Source: Parelaphostrongylus tenuis
Taxonomy: Eukaryota; Nematoda; Chromadorea; Rhabditida; Metastrongylidae
Direction of reading: 5' to 3'
NCBI GenBank assembly: GCA_019055375.1
Contig: JAHQIW010007392.1
Location: forward strand, 25,001 to 89,000
Length of the DNA: 64,000 bases
A program made the position numbers and the translations under genes. Shown here in pieces: positions 39,291 to 52,800 of the stretch (position 1 is its first letter; every line of letters begins with the position of its first letter). The notes below the pieces were generated by a model. That model saw only the letters and a list, made by a program, of their open reading frames with translations. It did not search any database and was not told the DNA's origin.

Positions 39291-39669
39291 ATACCGTTAG
39301 TTCTTGGTTTTTTGCTTTCATTGAGTTCAACACTTTATGTGGAAATTGAGAACAGTGCAATTGGGAAGTGTCAAATTGGAGTCAAAGGCACTCTCTTCTA
39401 ACATACTTTCATTCACGACGATAACGGTTTCCTGATAAATGACACTAATATTACAGTAAGTGAACTAGATAAAAGTACTTGATAATACTATATTGAGTAG
39501 CTTCATGGAATTCTTTTGCACTATTGCTTTGCTCACTTGTTTTCAATCTTAAACAGGATAGCCAAAACGCTGTGGTATGTTGGGGAATACCTAGTAGCTT
39601 TAGCCAGGATATAGGTTACTATTACACTAGCAGGATACTAGGATAATATGAGAATATGATTCTGTACTA

Positions 39670-40110
39670 GCAGCCAGATCCTCCAGCTCAACCAAAACTC
39701 AAGATTCATGCTCGGAAAATTATACTCCGGCTTTTATGGAATTGGCAAGGCATGCGTTCTGGTAACTGTCTGACAACAAGCAGGCAATTAATGCTGATCA
39801 TGAAGAACAATTCCGCTAGTTGGCAGCATCAGTGGAGGGAAAGCGCCCAAAACCCAGGATAATGCGCGACCTCATACTGTGAAGTCAGCTTTCTAAATTT
39901 TGGAGACACTAGTCTGAACAACGGTCCCACATCCACCGCATAGTCCTGATATTGCTCTATCGGATTATTATCTCTTCCACACTCTTTAGCAGCATGTGCA
40001 GGCGCAGAAAATTGGAGACTACAACCAGCTCAAAATCACCTCGAATCTGACCTTTGCCCAGCAAAAGGGCTAATCTTTCAATAGATAACATTTGACTCAG
40101 CAAAAGTGTT
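39670..40110 (+). pseudogene. Mariner transposase relic, C-terminal half
   Basis: Broken plus-strand frames read PKLKIHARKIILRLLWNWQG, then KRPKTQDNARPHTV across a frame change. They continue with HPPHSPDIALSDYYLFHTL and a short downstream stretch. These correspond to the second and third catalytic Asp regions of a mariner transposase. At least two frame changes and an in-frame stop make it a pseudogene. Confidence 0.85.
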
Positions 40111-40827
40111 GAAATGAGAAGCAAATTATGGGAAAATTCGCTAAAAATAATCTCAGCACGTCGCTTCGATTTCTATAACGCTCCTCTGGAAAGCAAATTC
40201 TAGAGAAGGTATTTAGTTCAAGGCTCCAAACATTTAAGCTCAAATGCAGCCAGCAACAATATTGACGATCCATTCGCGTATCGCGTTTCATCATCACCTC
40301 GATGCCTCGAGCCTCGCCGAGGAAAAGCAACTTATGAATATATTGTGAGAACTTTAGAAGATCCAAATATGGTCGTCTCAAATGAACGCTTTCCGGACGT
40401 CCAAAGGGAGTCTGCGATTCAAGCGTCGATATCTATCTGCGCCTGTTCTGTTATTTTCTGTGAGATCCGAAGAAGGCGGAACCTGTTGGGTTTTTTAGAT
40501 AATTGTTTTTCGTTAGATTTTCAGAAGAAAACAGGAAAAATTTTAAATCTCGCTTCAAAGAGTCGATTTGAAAGGGCGGGCGATTACTGTATGGACACTT
40601 TAGCGTCCATATGGCTCAGAGTACTAGTTGTTTCTATTTCACTTACACAGTTCACTATGAACTGAAACAAGCTACTTACAGGTCGAGAAATTAGATTATT
40701 TCCATCAACGTTGAGTCAGGCTACTTCGCTGATATGTTGAACGTGACAAACGCCTTATCACTGATGGATTGATTTGTCCACCCGTATAAAAGCTTTTCAT
40801 TTACAAATGCTTTTCATTTGTTACTAG
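40111..40827. other. Gene-free stretch upstream of the first recognised OSBP exon
   Basis: About 40425-40510 shares blocks with about 13510-13640. The 5' exons of the OSBP-related gene, including the first half of its PH domain, should lie here or further upstream, but I could not identify them. Confidence 0.35.
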
Positions 40828-43800
40828 CTGTGCTTGGATGCGGATGCGGTGACGATGAAAAAAGTGGCCAACAGTAATGACGTGAAGAATGATGGGAACG
40901 TGGTTGCAGATGGAAATATAGAACTGCCAAAATTAGAGGTAAGGATGGACAGAACTCTAGTAAGTATAGGATCTCGGCTTCAAGTTATATAATCGTCGAC
41001 TCAAAGAAAATCGTGGAGACGTTGGCTAAGGTGGTAACGATATATATGGGGGAGTTTTTCATTGCTAGAACACTGGGTAGAATCATAGCATAATTCTAGA
41101 ATAAGCAAAGGTCTCATTCAATGAATTGGCGTTTAATGCCCAAAATCTTGAATGATCACTTTGTGGAAAGATTTCTTGCTTACTTAGAGTTACTTTTGAA
41201 GGGAAACATCAATTTGAGACTGAAAGAGAAGAACTCGAACCGCACAAGTAATTATTACGCCGTACTCGCCAAAGGATTTCTCCGTCTTTTCACTAACCGT
41301 AACACCGAGCAACACAAATATGGGATTGATCTTGGAAAAGTAAGTGATTCAGAGACGTAGCTGTCAAGATTGCTCAGTGATAACAAGTGGCCAGCTAGTT
41401 GTTGTTTTTGGTGAACACTATCACGAAGACGGGCGTTTCCACTGCAGCGGGTGCACTGCCAAACAAGTTGTCGTTGGTTCGATCGAGCATTTCGGGCCTG
41501 CAAAGCTGTGTTTTCCTTTAGGATCACTTGATTCGTGCCAGACTTCTCTAAAAGGGTAAAAACATTGAATTAGCACATTAATAGGCTAACATAAGTAATT
41601 TGTTCGCATCAGATTTTCATTCAACGACCTCGGCTACACCTGATGATGTCAGTGTTTGCTGCAATCATCAGAAAATGACCATATCAGAGTACTTCATACC
41701 CGTTCATAGTCTGGAATTTCTGGATAGGAAGGCGGAATTCTTTTGCCTATGGATAAATCGATAACTGCTGAGGCTTATTGTGTAGGTTTTTCTACATATA
41801 TAAGAAAAAGAGCTTGCAGTAGAAGAAGAAAAGTGGTACAGTTCCAATCTCTCCCGAGCATTCTTACAGAAGTAATGAAATGAAGAGAATTCGTCAATAA
41901 AGTTGATTGCTGATAAGAGAAGTAATGAAGAAGATAACAACTATGATCATAACAAAAGGATAACAGATAAAGCTTCTGTTGTTAGTCATTCCCTAGGGGA
42001 ATGAGCCATGCATTCGACTTCATCTAGCATTGCTTGAGATGACTGAATGCATATCCGCCTTTACAATGACTCGCGATGTCCTACTCCCATCGACCAGTTG
42101 TGTCGTAGAGCACTTCTAACCATCGTGACACACGCGCTCAGTGCTCAGTGAGTGGATTATCAGTGAGATTTAATAAGGCATGAAAAGAAATTATTACTAA
42201 TGTCCATAGATTTTTGGTGGATTCTCATGAATAGCGCAAAATACAATATCGAAGAAGAACTTCAATAACTTTAAGGATAAAGGATAAAGCTCTTGGCCTG
42301 ATCAATCCCTGAAGGATGCGCCATGCATTAGTCTTCGATTTTTAACTTCATCTGAAGTGCTTGAATGCATATGTGGCCTTTACAATGACTCGCGGTGGTC
42401 CCGCTGCACCGAGTCAATGCTACTTATACTCCAAGGCAAGTCTGAGACGAGTCTGGCACCAATTTCCCGACTCGGAAGGGATGGATGGCTTGTTGAGCCA
42501 TGAGCGCGAGATCGAACCACTGACCTGTTGTGTGACGCAGAGCACCTCAAACCGTTATACCACATGCGCTCTTTTCAATAACTTTACCAGTTTTTTCAGA
42601 TCTCGCTGCAGGAGGAAGATGGGTCACTTTTTCTTGTATTCAGAGTGAGCTTAAATCTTTTCACGATCACTTGGCTTATATCTTGTTTTTCACGAATATG
42701 ATAACCTAATCCTCTGAAATTATAGTATTTTCACTGCTTCTTTCGCAGTGTTATTACGTTACTTTTATAACTAAGAGAATTGAGTGGTGAATAAAAACTC
42801 GGCCTCAGGCGGGAATCGAACCCACATTTCATCCTATCCGGGGACGCGTGCTCTACCACTACACCACTGAGGCACGTACCCGGATAGGATGAAACGTGGG
42901 TTCGATTCCCGCCTGAGGCCGAGTTTTTGTTCACCACTCAATTCTCTTAGTTATAAAAACTAATCCTCTGAGTTCAATAATCATGAACAGGGTGCTCATT
43001 TCATACCGTTGGCTCCTACAGTATATAGGCGAGGTTTAATGTACTATCCCTCTGTGCTTTTGTTTTTTGCTCTTGTTATGCATATATATAAATCTATTCA
43101 TAAAGTAAATATATATATATATATACTCATATACATATATATATGAAATTAACCAATGTATATTTATATATACATATACAGTATATTAGTTGCGACGTCA
43201 CATGCGGTATAAGTGTTCATAAATCGAATTTGAGAAGCGGGTGTTTCAGGTTGAATCTTATGCGTTTACTACAGTGGATATAACAGAGCTTCCAAAATGG
43301 AAGGATGCTATGGTGAGACATCACCACTACCGGGAAATTGTTCTAGGGTGAGAAAACCTCTATATCTTGCGTTTGCATATAAGAGGACTCATTAACATTC
43401 ATAAAACTGATACAATAGATTTATGAGATTTTAGTAGCTGATCTCACTTCTTTCCGGACACGGACAGTAACCAGCGTTTTCCCCTGCAAAACCATTTCTT
43501 CCAGGTCTACCAGGAGCTCCATAGTCACCATCTCTACCCGGATATCCAGAACGTCCTGGTGGTCCGGGAATCCCCACTGCACCGTCCTCTCCACGTTTCC
43601 CCTCATTTCCTTGCTCACCTTGTGCTCCTGTCTAGCCTGGCGCTCCTTGTAATCCTGGAAGACCTGGTGCCCCAATTATCACATCCTCACCAGGTGGCCC
43701 TGGGTACCCGTCATATTCTAGATGCCCTTGACTTCCTTCAACTCCCACTGCTCCCAGTTCACCGATCACGTCATCTTCTCCAGACTCTCCCGGTTGTCCA

Positions 43801-46800
43801 GGTGCTCCGGGAAATCCTTGATCACCAGGATCTCCCACTTCTCCGTCTGGTCCAGGCGGACCTGCCGGACAAAGAAAGCATCCTCCTGGTATCCTATGCG
43901 TTGCTCTAAAAACTTTTTCATGTCAGTTCCTACTAAAAGCTACGGTAACGGAACCACATACAGTAATGATAATCCACTCACTCCTGGTCGTCCTGGGTCA
44001 CCAGTGCTTCCAAGTTCACCGCGTTCCCCTGGCATTCCTGGCGGACCTTGAGGTCCAGGAGGGCAATCATGGTATTCCATACGACAGTCACAGTAATTCT
44101 CATGTGACCTCTTGTCGCGCGTGAATAATGTTTTATGCGAGTGGGATGAGTCGGACCTCACTCTCGAGGTATGAAGCGTTCGAATCCGCATCCACGCGTC
44201 GTCGGATATCGCCTGAATAGAGTAATAAGTTGACCGTAGGTGAGAGTCAAACAGCTGTTTCTGCAATAAGAAGCTATGTGAGTGCTACTTTTCAACAACT
44301 TCACTGGATTGATGAATATTGTGTGATAAGTTGTTCGGATGGTAATTATAGCTTAGATATTTGTGTAAATCCGCACAGAACTTACCTTTACCTCTCGCAC
44401 TCCTGTGACAATTTCATAATGCATGTTGCCAATTTCCTTGACTATGGAGTGGATGGAAATGACCGTAAACACGAGGGTACTTAACGACAGCGAAGCTCCA
44501 ATCACTGCGTTACACAAGGGCATCTGAAAATGATGGCTTAGAGGGAAAAGCCCGAACGGCATAGTATATCCTAATTCGCTGTCTCGGAGTTGAAGCTGCC
44601 TTTCATAATGCGAACAGTACTAGTCATCCATAATTATCGTAAGGAAAAACATGACATACACAATAATGTGGAGTGCTCTGCAAAAACATGTGCGACAGCA
44701 GGGATTCGAACCCAGATCTCACTCGTTCCGGGAGCGTGTGCTAGCCGCTGCACCACCGACGCTCATTTTGCAAGCACTCTTTTGCACAGCAGAAACATGA
44801 TAATGAGAACGGCAATTGTCAAAGTCTGAGCGAATGTCAGATTGACGATCCCGAGTCATAGAACAACATAAACGTGCGAGAATTGTCAAAATTCCGTTGC
44901 ATTTCCGGATGTTAAGAGGCTCGAAAAATGTAGAGATTAGAGACGATGGGAATAATACTCGAGTGGTCTCATTCGATCTCGCAAGGGGTCAACATAACTT
45001 TAAACTTCAACAGGTCAGCAACTTGCCACCAAGAGTGCGTAGCAAAAGCTTCTTCTATAGAAGACTCTTGGGAACGCTTTAGTTGAGCTACTACAGTGTT
45101 CCAGGAAAGGATTCATTTAATCAGCACTTAGGAACGCTTGTGAATATGGCAATACCTCTAGTTTCACAAGCTTGAGACTTTTGTGAGACGAATGTGAGAA
45201 AACTCACTGAATGAAAGATGTGCCAATAATCTCACGATATAAAAGACATGATATAGATAACGAAAAGCTGCAGAGATCTGACTTAAGAAGAAAGCGAGAT
45301 GAAGTGTTGAGTAAGCAAGAAAACTGCCAGTAGCTGCCTTTTATTGAACGGAGGCGAAATCGCTTTTTTCGAATTGAAACTGAAATTTTTTGTTACGTCT
45401 TTGTATGAACCCTAAGATTCAATCCCGCGTTTCGATTTTTGCCCTTTTTTCTCTATGATCTTATTTAGAAGCAAATGCCACATAATCTGAATGCTTAAAA
45501 CATTCCATTGTTTAGAAAGATGGACGGGTCATTGACAGGATCAACAAGTGAGTCGGAATCCACTCTGAATGATGCAGAAAGGATCGATTCTCCTACGACG
45601 GCGTGAGAACTTATAACTTCCCTTGGATGCTATGAAGCTCTGCTTTCATGAATGAAGTTCAGAAACGAATTTGAGGATTGGGATGCAATTGACATGTGCC
45701 TGAAAATGATTGATGACATCCAAAGTACGTGTGTTGAACAATGATTTCTAGTTTTTTAATGGATCTATAGTCAATTGACCTTGTCCGCGAGTGAATGCAT
45801 CAAAAATCGTTGTGACTGATTTGATCAAATGATTGACTTTTTCGCTGTTTTGCGGCAATTAGAAAGGAAAAAACTTTTCATTATGGACATGTATGCCTCC
45901 TTGATCCTATACAATCGACGTAAAACACGGTATTTTATTACATCAGGTAGAGTAGGAGAGTATTAAAGGAGTCTGTCTAATGATCTTTTCAATTCATACT
46001 GGAGTCACATGATATGGTGAATTTTACAGAGATTCAAGGGCTTACGTTTGATATGCTGGAGAAAATAGAAGCTCTATGCATTGATATGAGAAAAGTGGCA
46101 ATAGAATTGGGAAACACGTTTAGATTGATTAAGGTTTGAATGAGCTCAGTTTTAGAAAAAAAAATCCATGGAAATGAATAATAAAGAGAGCTTCAGAGTG
46201 GCCAAGGTCTAACTGAGGCGACGCGCTCCAAACTTTCCACCACGCTCAACTGGACTTTCACCCGAATGACTGCGCCCTCGGTTCCCACTCCACCGTCAGT
46301 GGAGCTGCTCTGCGCGTATGATGACGAAACACTCGGTAATTTTTGAAAACTAGATAGCTTAACAATTATTGTGGCAAGTGCGCTTGAAGGAGCGAAGTTG
46401 ATGGAGTTTGCTGACGAGGATTTGGCAACTGAGGTTGATTTGAATATGACGCTTCACTCACTGAAAGCCACCGTTAATGTGGAAGAGATGAAAAGGTTCG
46501 AGACGGTTATCTTATAAACTAAAAGGCGGGCGCTTATTAGTGGTACTGAACAAATGTTACTGTCTTTTAACCCGTTCGTAACGGCGTGCATCTCTCCAAG
46601 TACACGATTATTAACACACCTTTTTCGCTGAGCATGGCTATGCCCCTGACCGCCTAGCAATTGAAAGATTTCATTGCCGCAAAGTCAGCACTGTGATTTT
46701 TGTCTTTATCATAGTATAGGAGCGAAAATAAGAATACAGTTCACGTGTGGCGCGCATTTTTTACAGACTAGGGTCCGTGAATGACTTCTCATTGTAAGTT

Positions 46801-49800
46801 TGGTAACCATCTGATAGCATAGATTACGAAATTTTCTGAAGTTGAATCAACATCTGAAAAGGTCTCTAACTGTTGCTGTGGGAGCAGGAAGAAGATCAGC
46901 ACAAAAGAGTTTCAAAACGTCAAAGCATGTGAGCGCAGAGAAGAAATTATGGCGTATCAGAGTAAGACCAAAATTTTGAAGGTTTCTCATGAAACCGCGG
47001 ACTCTAATTAAGTAGCAAAAATCGCGCGTCTATTGCATATTCATGCTGCGCGATCGATCCATCACCGTTCCGACGGAGTCAATCAGTTGGTAAAAGTTCA
47101 CATATCAACAGTCTTTTGATTTTGGTATAAATAATCAATGTTCTCTCTAATTATTTAACAACACGAAGTAATTGTAGAAGACATGTGCGGCTAACTGAAT
47201 AGAATGTTTATTATAAGATCGTAGCAGTCTAATAATCCTAGGAATTATTGCACAAACAATTTGTCAACCCCATAAGTAGTACTCAATATTTTTGCTACAC
47301 ATGGCCTTTACGGAGGTCATTTGGAATGAGTCAGTAGCCCACACGACCTCTCTAGATGCTATTTCTTTTCCGAGAGGTTTTGCTTTTGTAATACAGAAGT
47401 TTTTTTTCATAGCACTGATACACATTGAGCGGTACAGCAATGCCTTTTCTGCTATCCTGTCCTGTTTATGACCCCTGCAAATGGTTTACTGTCAAGAAAC
47501 TAGGATATTCGCAATATTCGAATTAGGCGTTGTCCCACTGGCACTCCACGAAAACTAGGCGTGTTCGTAAATTTTTGAAAACAGGTTCAATACGGAAGAC
47601 ATGAATTTTCCAACTTCAGTATAAGTGGATTTATCTAGAATGCGAATAACTCCTCAACAGCGAATAAAACATTGTATAATGTTATTTTCAGTGAAGTTAT
47701 TCGGAATTGTTATAAGATTTTGAACAAAACAGGTGCCCCGTTGGGTGAGTTCATTTTTTTGAATCAGCTCAATATTAGGCAATATGGGACGCTGTGGCCG
47801 AGGGGTCAGTTATGGTAATACAAGTTATCAAGAACCAGAGTGCCGGTTGAATTCCCGACTCCGTCCCTCATCACTCGTTATCAGTCAAAGAACACCTTAC
47901 GGAACACCTTACCTTGGGTTAGTCCAAGATTGCAAGGAGATATACTCTACCAGCATTCTACAGCAATGATGAAGTCGCCATCTTCAAGCAGCAGTCGAAT
48001 GCGCTAATCCTCATATTAAAATGTGATGACGAGTCGTGTAGAACAAAAAAAAATATCATGCAGTTTCATCTAACTTTGTTTCCTCAAATAGAGGGAAAAC
48101 TTACTGATTTGTGATGGCCAAGATAGTGGAATTATTTTTGCTCATAGAATACTGCTTGATTCGGTAAAATAAAGCAAGATACCTTGACGGTTTCTTCTCA
48201 GTTTTCATAGAAGCCAGGATCACTATTCCATTTCTCTCTTTGTCTAGCGCTCACTACTGATACTTCTGGTTGAAAGCAGTTTCTCTTAGAAAAATCCCGA
48301 GATTTTTATGCTCGTAGGTGTAAGGACATCGATACTGAAAGTTGCTGGCTCTTCCCAAATGAAGTTTGCTGTCTTGCGATTAATTTATCAAGCGCAACAA
48401 CGGTTTCTGTGACTAAGGCGATGGACCGATTGGAAACGGTGCAGCAAGTCGCATTCAGTATACTGAAAACAACAATGAGTGATTGCATAACAAAAGTGTC
48501 GGTAGTGGAATTAGTTAGCAAGAGTCCAGGAAAAGGTGAAATGCTGGTTCGATTCCCGTTTCACGTTTAAACTTTTGCAAATCCCCAACTAAAATGTTGT
48601 TTATTTGAAGAGCGGTCTGGATTATGGTCAAGCAACAAGCAGATCTGTAATTTGAAAAATTTTGAAGCACCTCCTTCAACGGTTCATGATGCCATTCGAA
48701 CGGCCGCAGAACAAATTGTGAACATTGCTGCAGGACACGTTTAGTGAACTGTCCACACCTGAAAAACAATAGAATAGATGGTGGTTACTCAAACAACTAA
48801 CGCTCTCTGTTTAGTATTCTACACGGTAAATTATGCAAAAGGATCAATTTTGTTGAAATAGTGCTAAATTTTAGAAATGTGACGCAAATGATTAATTAGT
48901 AGTTTTGCCAAAACTGAAGATGGCAAAGCGATGAACGGATCAAGTGAACGGTCGACCTCAACTGAATGAGCTATAAGATTTCCGGTGAAGATCAAACAAA
49001 GCTGCTTGTTTTTCAGCTCGCAAGTCGAGCAGCGAGATAGTAACAGCACGATCTCTTGAATCAGTAACGCCAGCGCCAACCACCACAACTCAACACCAAA
49101 GTATTGATGAACGTGATAAGTGAATATCTTTCCTTTGAACTTGAATTCTTGGATATATTTGTCTATATGATCTTCGTTATTATAATTTTGTTTGCTTTGG
49201 GGTGGATTAGCGTAGCGGTTGATGATGCAGTCTATCAAGAAGCAAGGTGACAAACAATGCGTTGTTTCGATTTCCTCCCTCAACACTCTCGTGCAATCAA
49301 TCAACGAGCGTCCAGCTCAGCTACATCCAGGATTGCAAGGATATCGTCTTGACCAGAGCTCTACGGCATGCATAAAGATTATAAAATCCTCAATCAGCAG
49401 CCGAAGGAAGACGTGAAATATTTGAGAAACTTGGTAGAAAATTAACACAAGAAAATGAATCAACTGCGAGAAGTGCCAGGATTCTCTCAGCAAATTGTGA
49501 TAATGTGTTGTGAATGAAATTGCTTTCAGAGCCATAACTGCAGCAACGGTACAAACCCCTATTAAACCAGTTGTATCACAGAATACTATTGTAACAGCAG
49601 ATCCGACCTGTAGATCAGGTGCTTCACTGCGAACAAGAAAAGTAAGATTGAGTATTTTCAAGAGAAAATTTGAATGAATTTTAAAAAATTCGTTTCCAGT
49701 CACGTCGAGAACACAGAAAATCGCTTCCGGTTGCTCAATGTTCATCGGAAAAAATTAGTTTCTCAGTATGAATCGTAATTGATGTTTTAAATGAATTTTC

Positions 49801-52800
49801 GTTCGCCATTTACAGTTTTTAAACAAGTTGTTATCAATCAGGCTCTTGGTCGTATGATACTTCAACGGACTGGCGTACCAGTTTCTCACTATGAACCACT
49901 CACAGCTCTACAGGTGAGACAAGTGTACATTGTCATCGATCCCGATCTAAAGGAAAACTTTTCTCAGCTACTTTGTGAAGAGTTGAAATTCTCCGATCTA
50001 TTGAATAAAGCATGCGCTAAAGGAACAGCAGAAGAGAGAATGGTCTACGTAAGTCGTTTGCTACCACTATAGCGATATCAACGATAACGATCAGGTGAAG
50101 TGCGGAAGGACGTTGCCATAGATCCATTTCAACAGTTTGGCTACTCCAAATACTGCTGATAGAAAGATTTTTCGACAGCTTATATCTTACTGATAGGTCT
50201 CATTGTAACCTCGTATTACAATATTGCAAACGTCAGTTGAATGGTAAAGTACAGCGACTAAACCACAACAAACAGCCTTAAAACTCCAACCCTAAAAGTC
50301 CTTCAAAAGTTCGCAAAAAATTCACTATGGAAATATTTCTTAGATCAATACTCTGAAAAAGGGATTCATTTCAAAATTGTTCCATTTTACTAGTCGTTCT
50401 ATAGCTTAGATGTCAGCGATTTCAGTATGATATCTGGTTTTCAATATGGCCTTGGTACTGCGCTGCAGCAATCAAGAAAAAATTACGTTTCACCTTTGCC
50501 GTGCATCATTTGTACAGCTTACACCTGTGCTTGGCTTTTCATCAAACTTTCAGTACTAATCTGATAGCTTGAAAGACGTTGATCCAGAAGCTAGGCTTGG
50601 CTTTTCAGAAGATCTTCAAAGGGCGCTATAAGAGCGAAAAGAAGATTACGTTCAGCACTGGCAGATAACAGCATTGAAAGCACATGATCGTGTAAAGTAA
50701 ATCGTATCTTACGTGAATAATCGAGAACCTAAAACTTATACCGAAACAGAAGTAAAACTTCCAAACAAATACGCTAAGCGCACCCTCTTAAATCGCGCTG
50801 CGCGCAGCAATTTCAACTACCGCCTCAAGGAGCGCGATTTCCATTTTTTTATTCGAAAATTTTTTTCCCGTTTCAGAAAAATTTTGAGTTATCTCGTAAA
50901 TGTGTTGTAGAAAGAACTTTGGTTCATCGTTGCAAGAGTATATGGCTCTAATTCCACTTTGTGCTGCCAAATGATTCCGCTAGGAATTTCAAGCGACGGA
51001 CTTAACAGCTGTCGGTGTAAAACCTAATCTTCTTCTTCTATTAGCGCTCTACGAAGACCTTTATAGAAGCCAAATTGGAGCTTAGAATTGTCAAAGTCTT
51101 AGCTACTGAGTGACTATTAAGAGTCTAGTTAACAGTAAAACGCAGACTCAAGTCAAGCAAACAAATCTACCCATGGTAAAACAGTGTTATCAGGGCTTCT
51201 CATAAGTTTTGGCCCTAGAGCAATAAACACCAAATCTGTTAGCTAGAAGTAATTAAAAATGCTTAACAACACTTGAAAGTAGGCGCCATCAGCCTGAACA
51301 CCTTTCTCTCACTCCTCAGGCAACAAATCAATACCGCCTTGTACAGAATTTAGTGAATTTTCCTTTGCTATCAAATTTGTCCATTCTTGCCGCATCGTAG
51401 CCGTTCAGCGAAGCCTTCATCGCAATTTCTATCTTACGAGCGCGAATTGAGACGCGATGCACAGACTGTCTTCGAGAACATCAACCATGCAAAAGCTCAA
51501 GAATCTGTGTTCAGGCAAACGGCGTTTCGGTATTTTGCTAAGGTTCACCGTGATGTCATGAGGCCATGATGCGACAAGTATGGAGAAATCTGTTACCAAA
51601 AGAGAGCTCAGAAAATTTTGCACAAAGAGATACTGATTTGCTGCCTGCGAGATGGCAAAAATGTGTTCAGGCCGATGGCGTATAGTTTGAATATACGTTG
51701 TATACTGATGTTAAGCAATTTCAATTACTTCAAAGGTTAATGAATCTGGTGTTCATTACTCTAGTGCCAAAACACAAGAGAAGATCTAATATTTTCGCTG
51801 TTGCGGCGTACTGAGAAGGCCTTCAGTAATCGTCGTTTTTCATGTTAACGAATGGCCACCAGACGCCCCAGTGGAAAAGTTTTGGCGGGCGAAAAATCTC
51901 AAGAAAGTACGTTTGCATTCTGCGGAATGTACGCCATCCCCAAAGGGTTACCCATAATTTGGGAATGAACTGAGTGCATTTGGACTTCAAGGTTGTCTGC
52001 AAGTAACGCCTCTGTATTTTGATCTGTCTGTATAAAAATGAAAAGAGTAACTGTTTGCAGTAGACAATGAAAAGTGGATGAGAATTTGCTTAAACACTCA
52101 AACCCAATTTTAAAGTCGTTTTCCAATTGGCTATTTATAAATCTGACATAATAGCCTTGTCTTTGCTAATCTTACCTGCTTAATAGAGAAATTTACGAAT
52201 TGATTGGAAGTTGTCCCGAATAATCGAGGCTACGGAGCCTTTACAGTACATCAGGTGCTCAGGATCACAACTCATAAACTCTTATAATGTACATTTCGGG
52301 TATTTCCAGCTCTGCTAAAGAATCTTAAAGATTCATTGTTGCTCACAAGCATGACAGAATCACTTCCAGGTAGCTGCATTCGCTTTATCCCCCTATACGA
52401 ATTCGGCAGGACGATATCGGAAGTTTTTCAACCCTTTACTTGGTGAAACGTACGAGTACGAGCAAGACGATTTCAAATATCACGGAGAGCAGGTGCCAGG
52501 ATCTCACCCATCTTTTTAACTGGAGAAATAGAATGAAGAGTTCTCGCGCAGGTTTCACACCACCCAGCCGTCTCAGCCGTCCATGCCTGCGGCAACGGAT
52601 GGACATGGTACCAGACATTCAGTGCGTAGAGTTTAGACTGTCATTCATTATTAACAAGGGGTTACGTTTTGAATGGTCAGGTGCCGAGGTGATCTGGAAC
52701 GCTTGGGCTCAAACATGCGATTTTGTGCCGGAGAGACCCATTCGCCTCCAACTTAGTGGTGAAGAGTACATGTGGAACAAGGTGTGTATACAAAACCTCC

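Noticed and set aside
43421..43909. Overlapping ORFs on both strands over the collagen
   Set aside because: They are other-frame readings of the Gly-X-Y repeat, whose third frame and reverse strand stay open by composition.
48321..48568. Extra OSBP exon reading [16 protein letters not shown]
   Set aside because: Direct splicing 47744 to 49017 keeps phase. The frame runs into a tRNA-like fragment and no supported donor fits.
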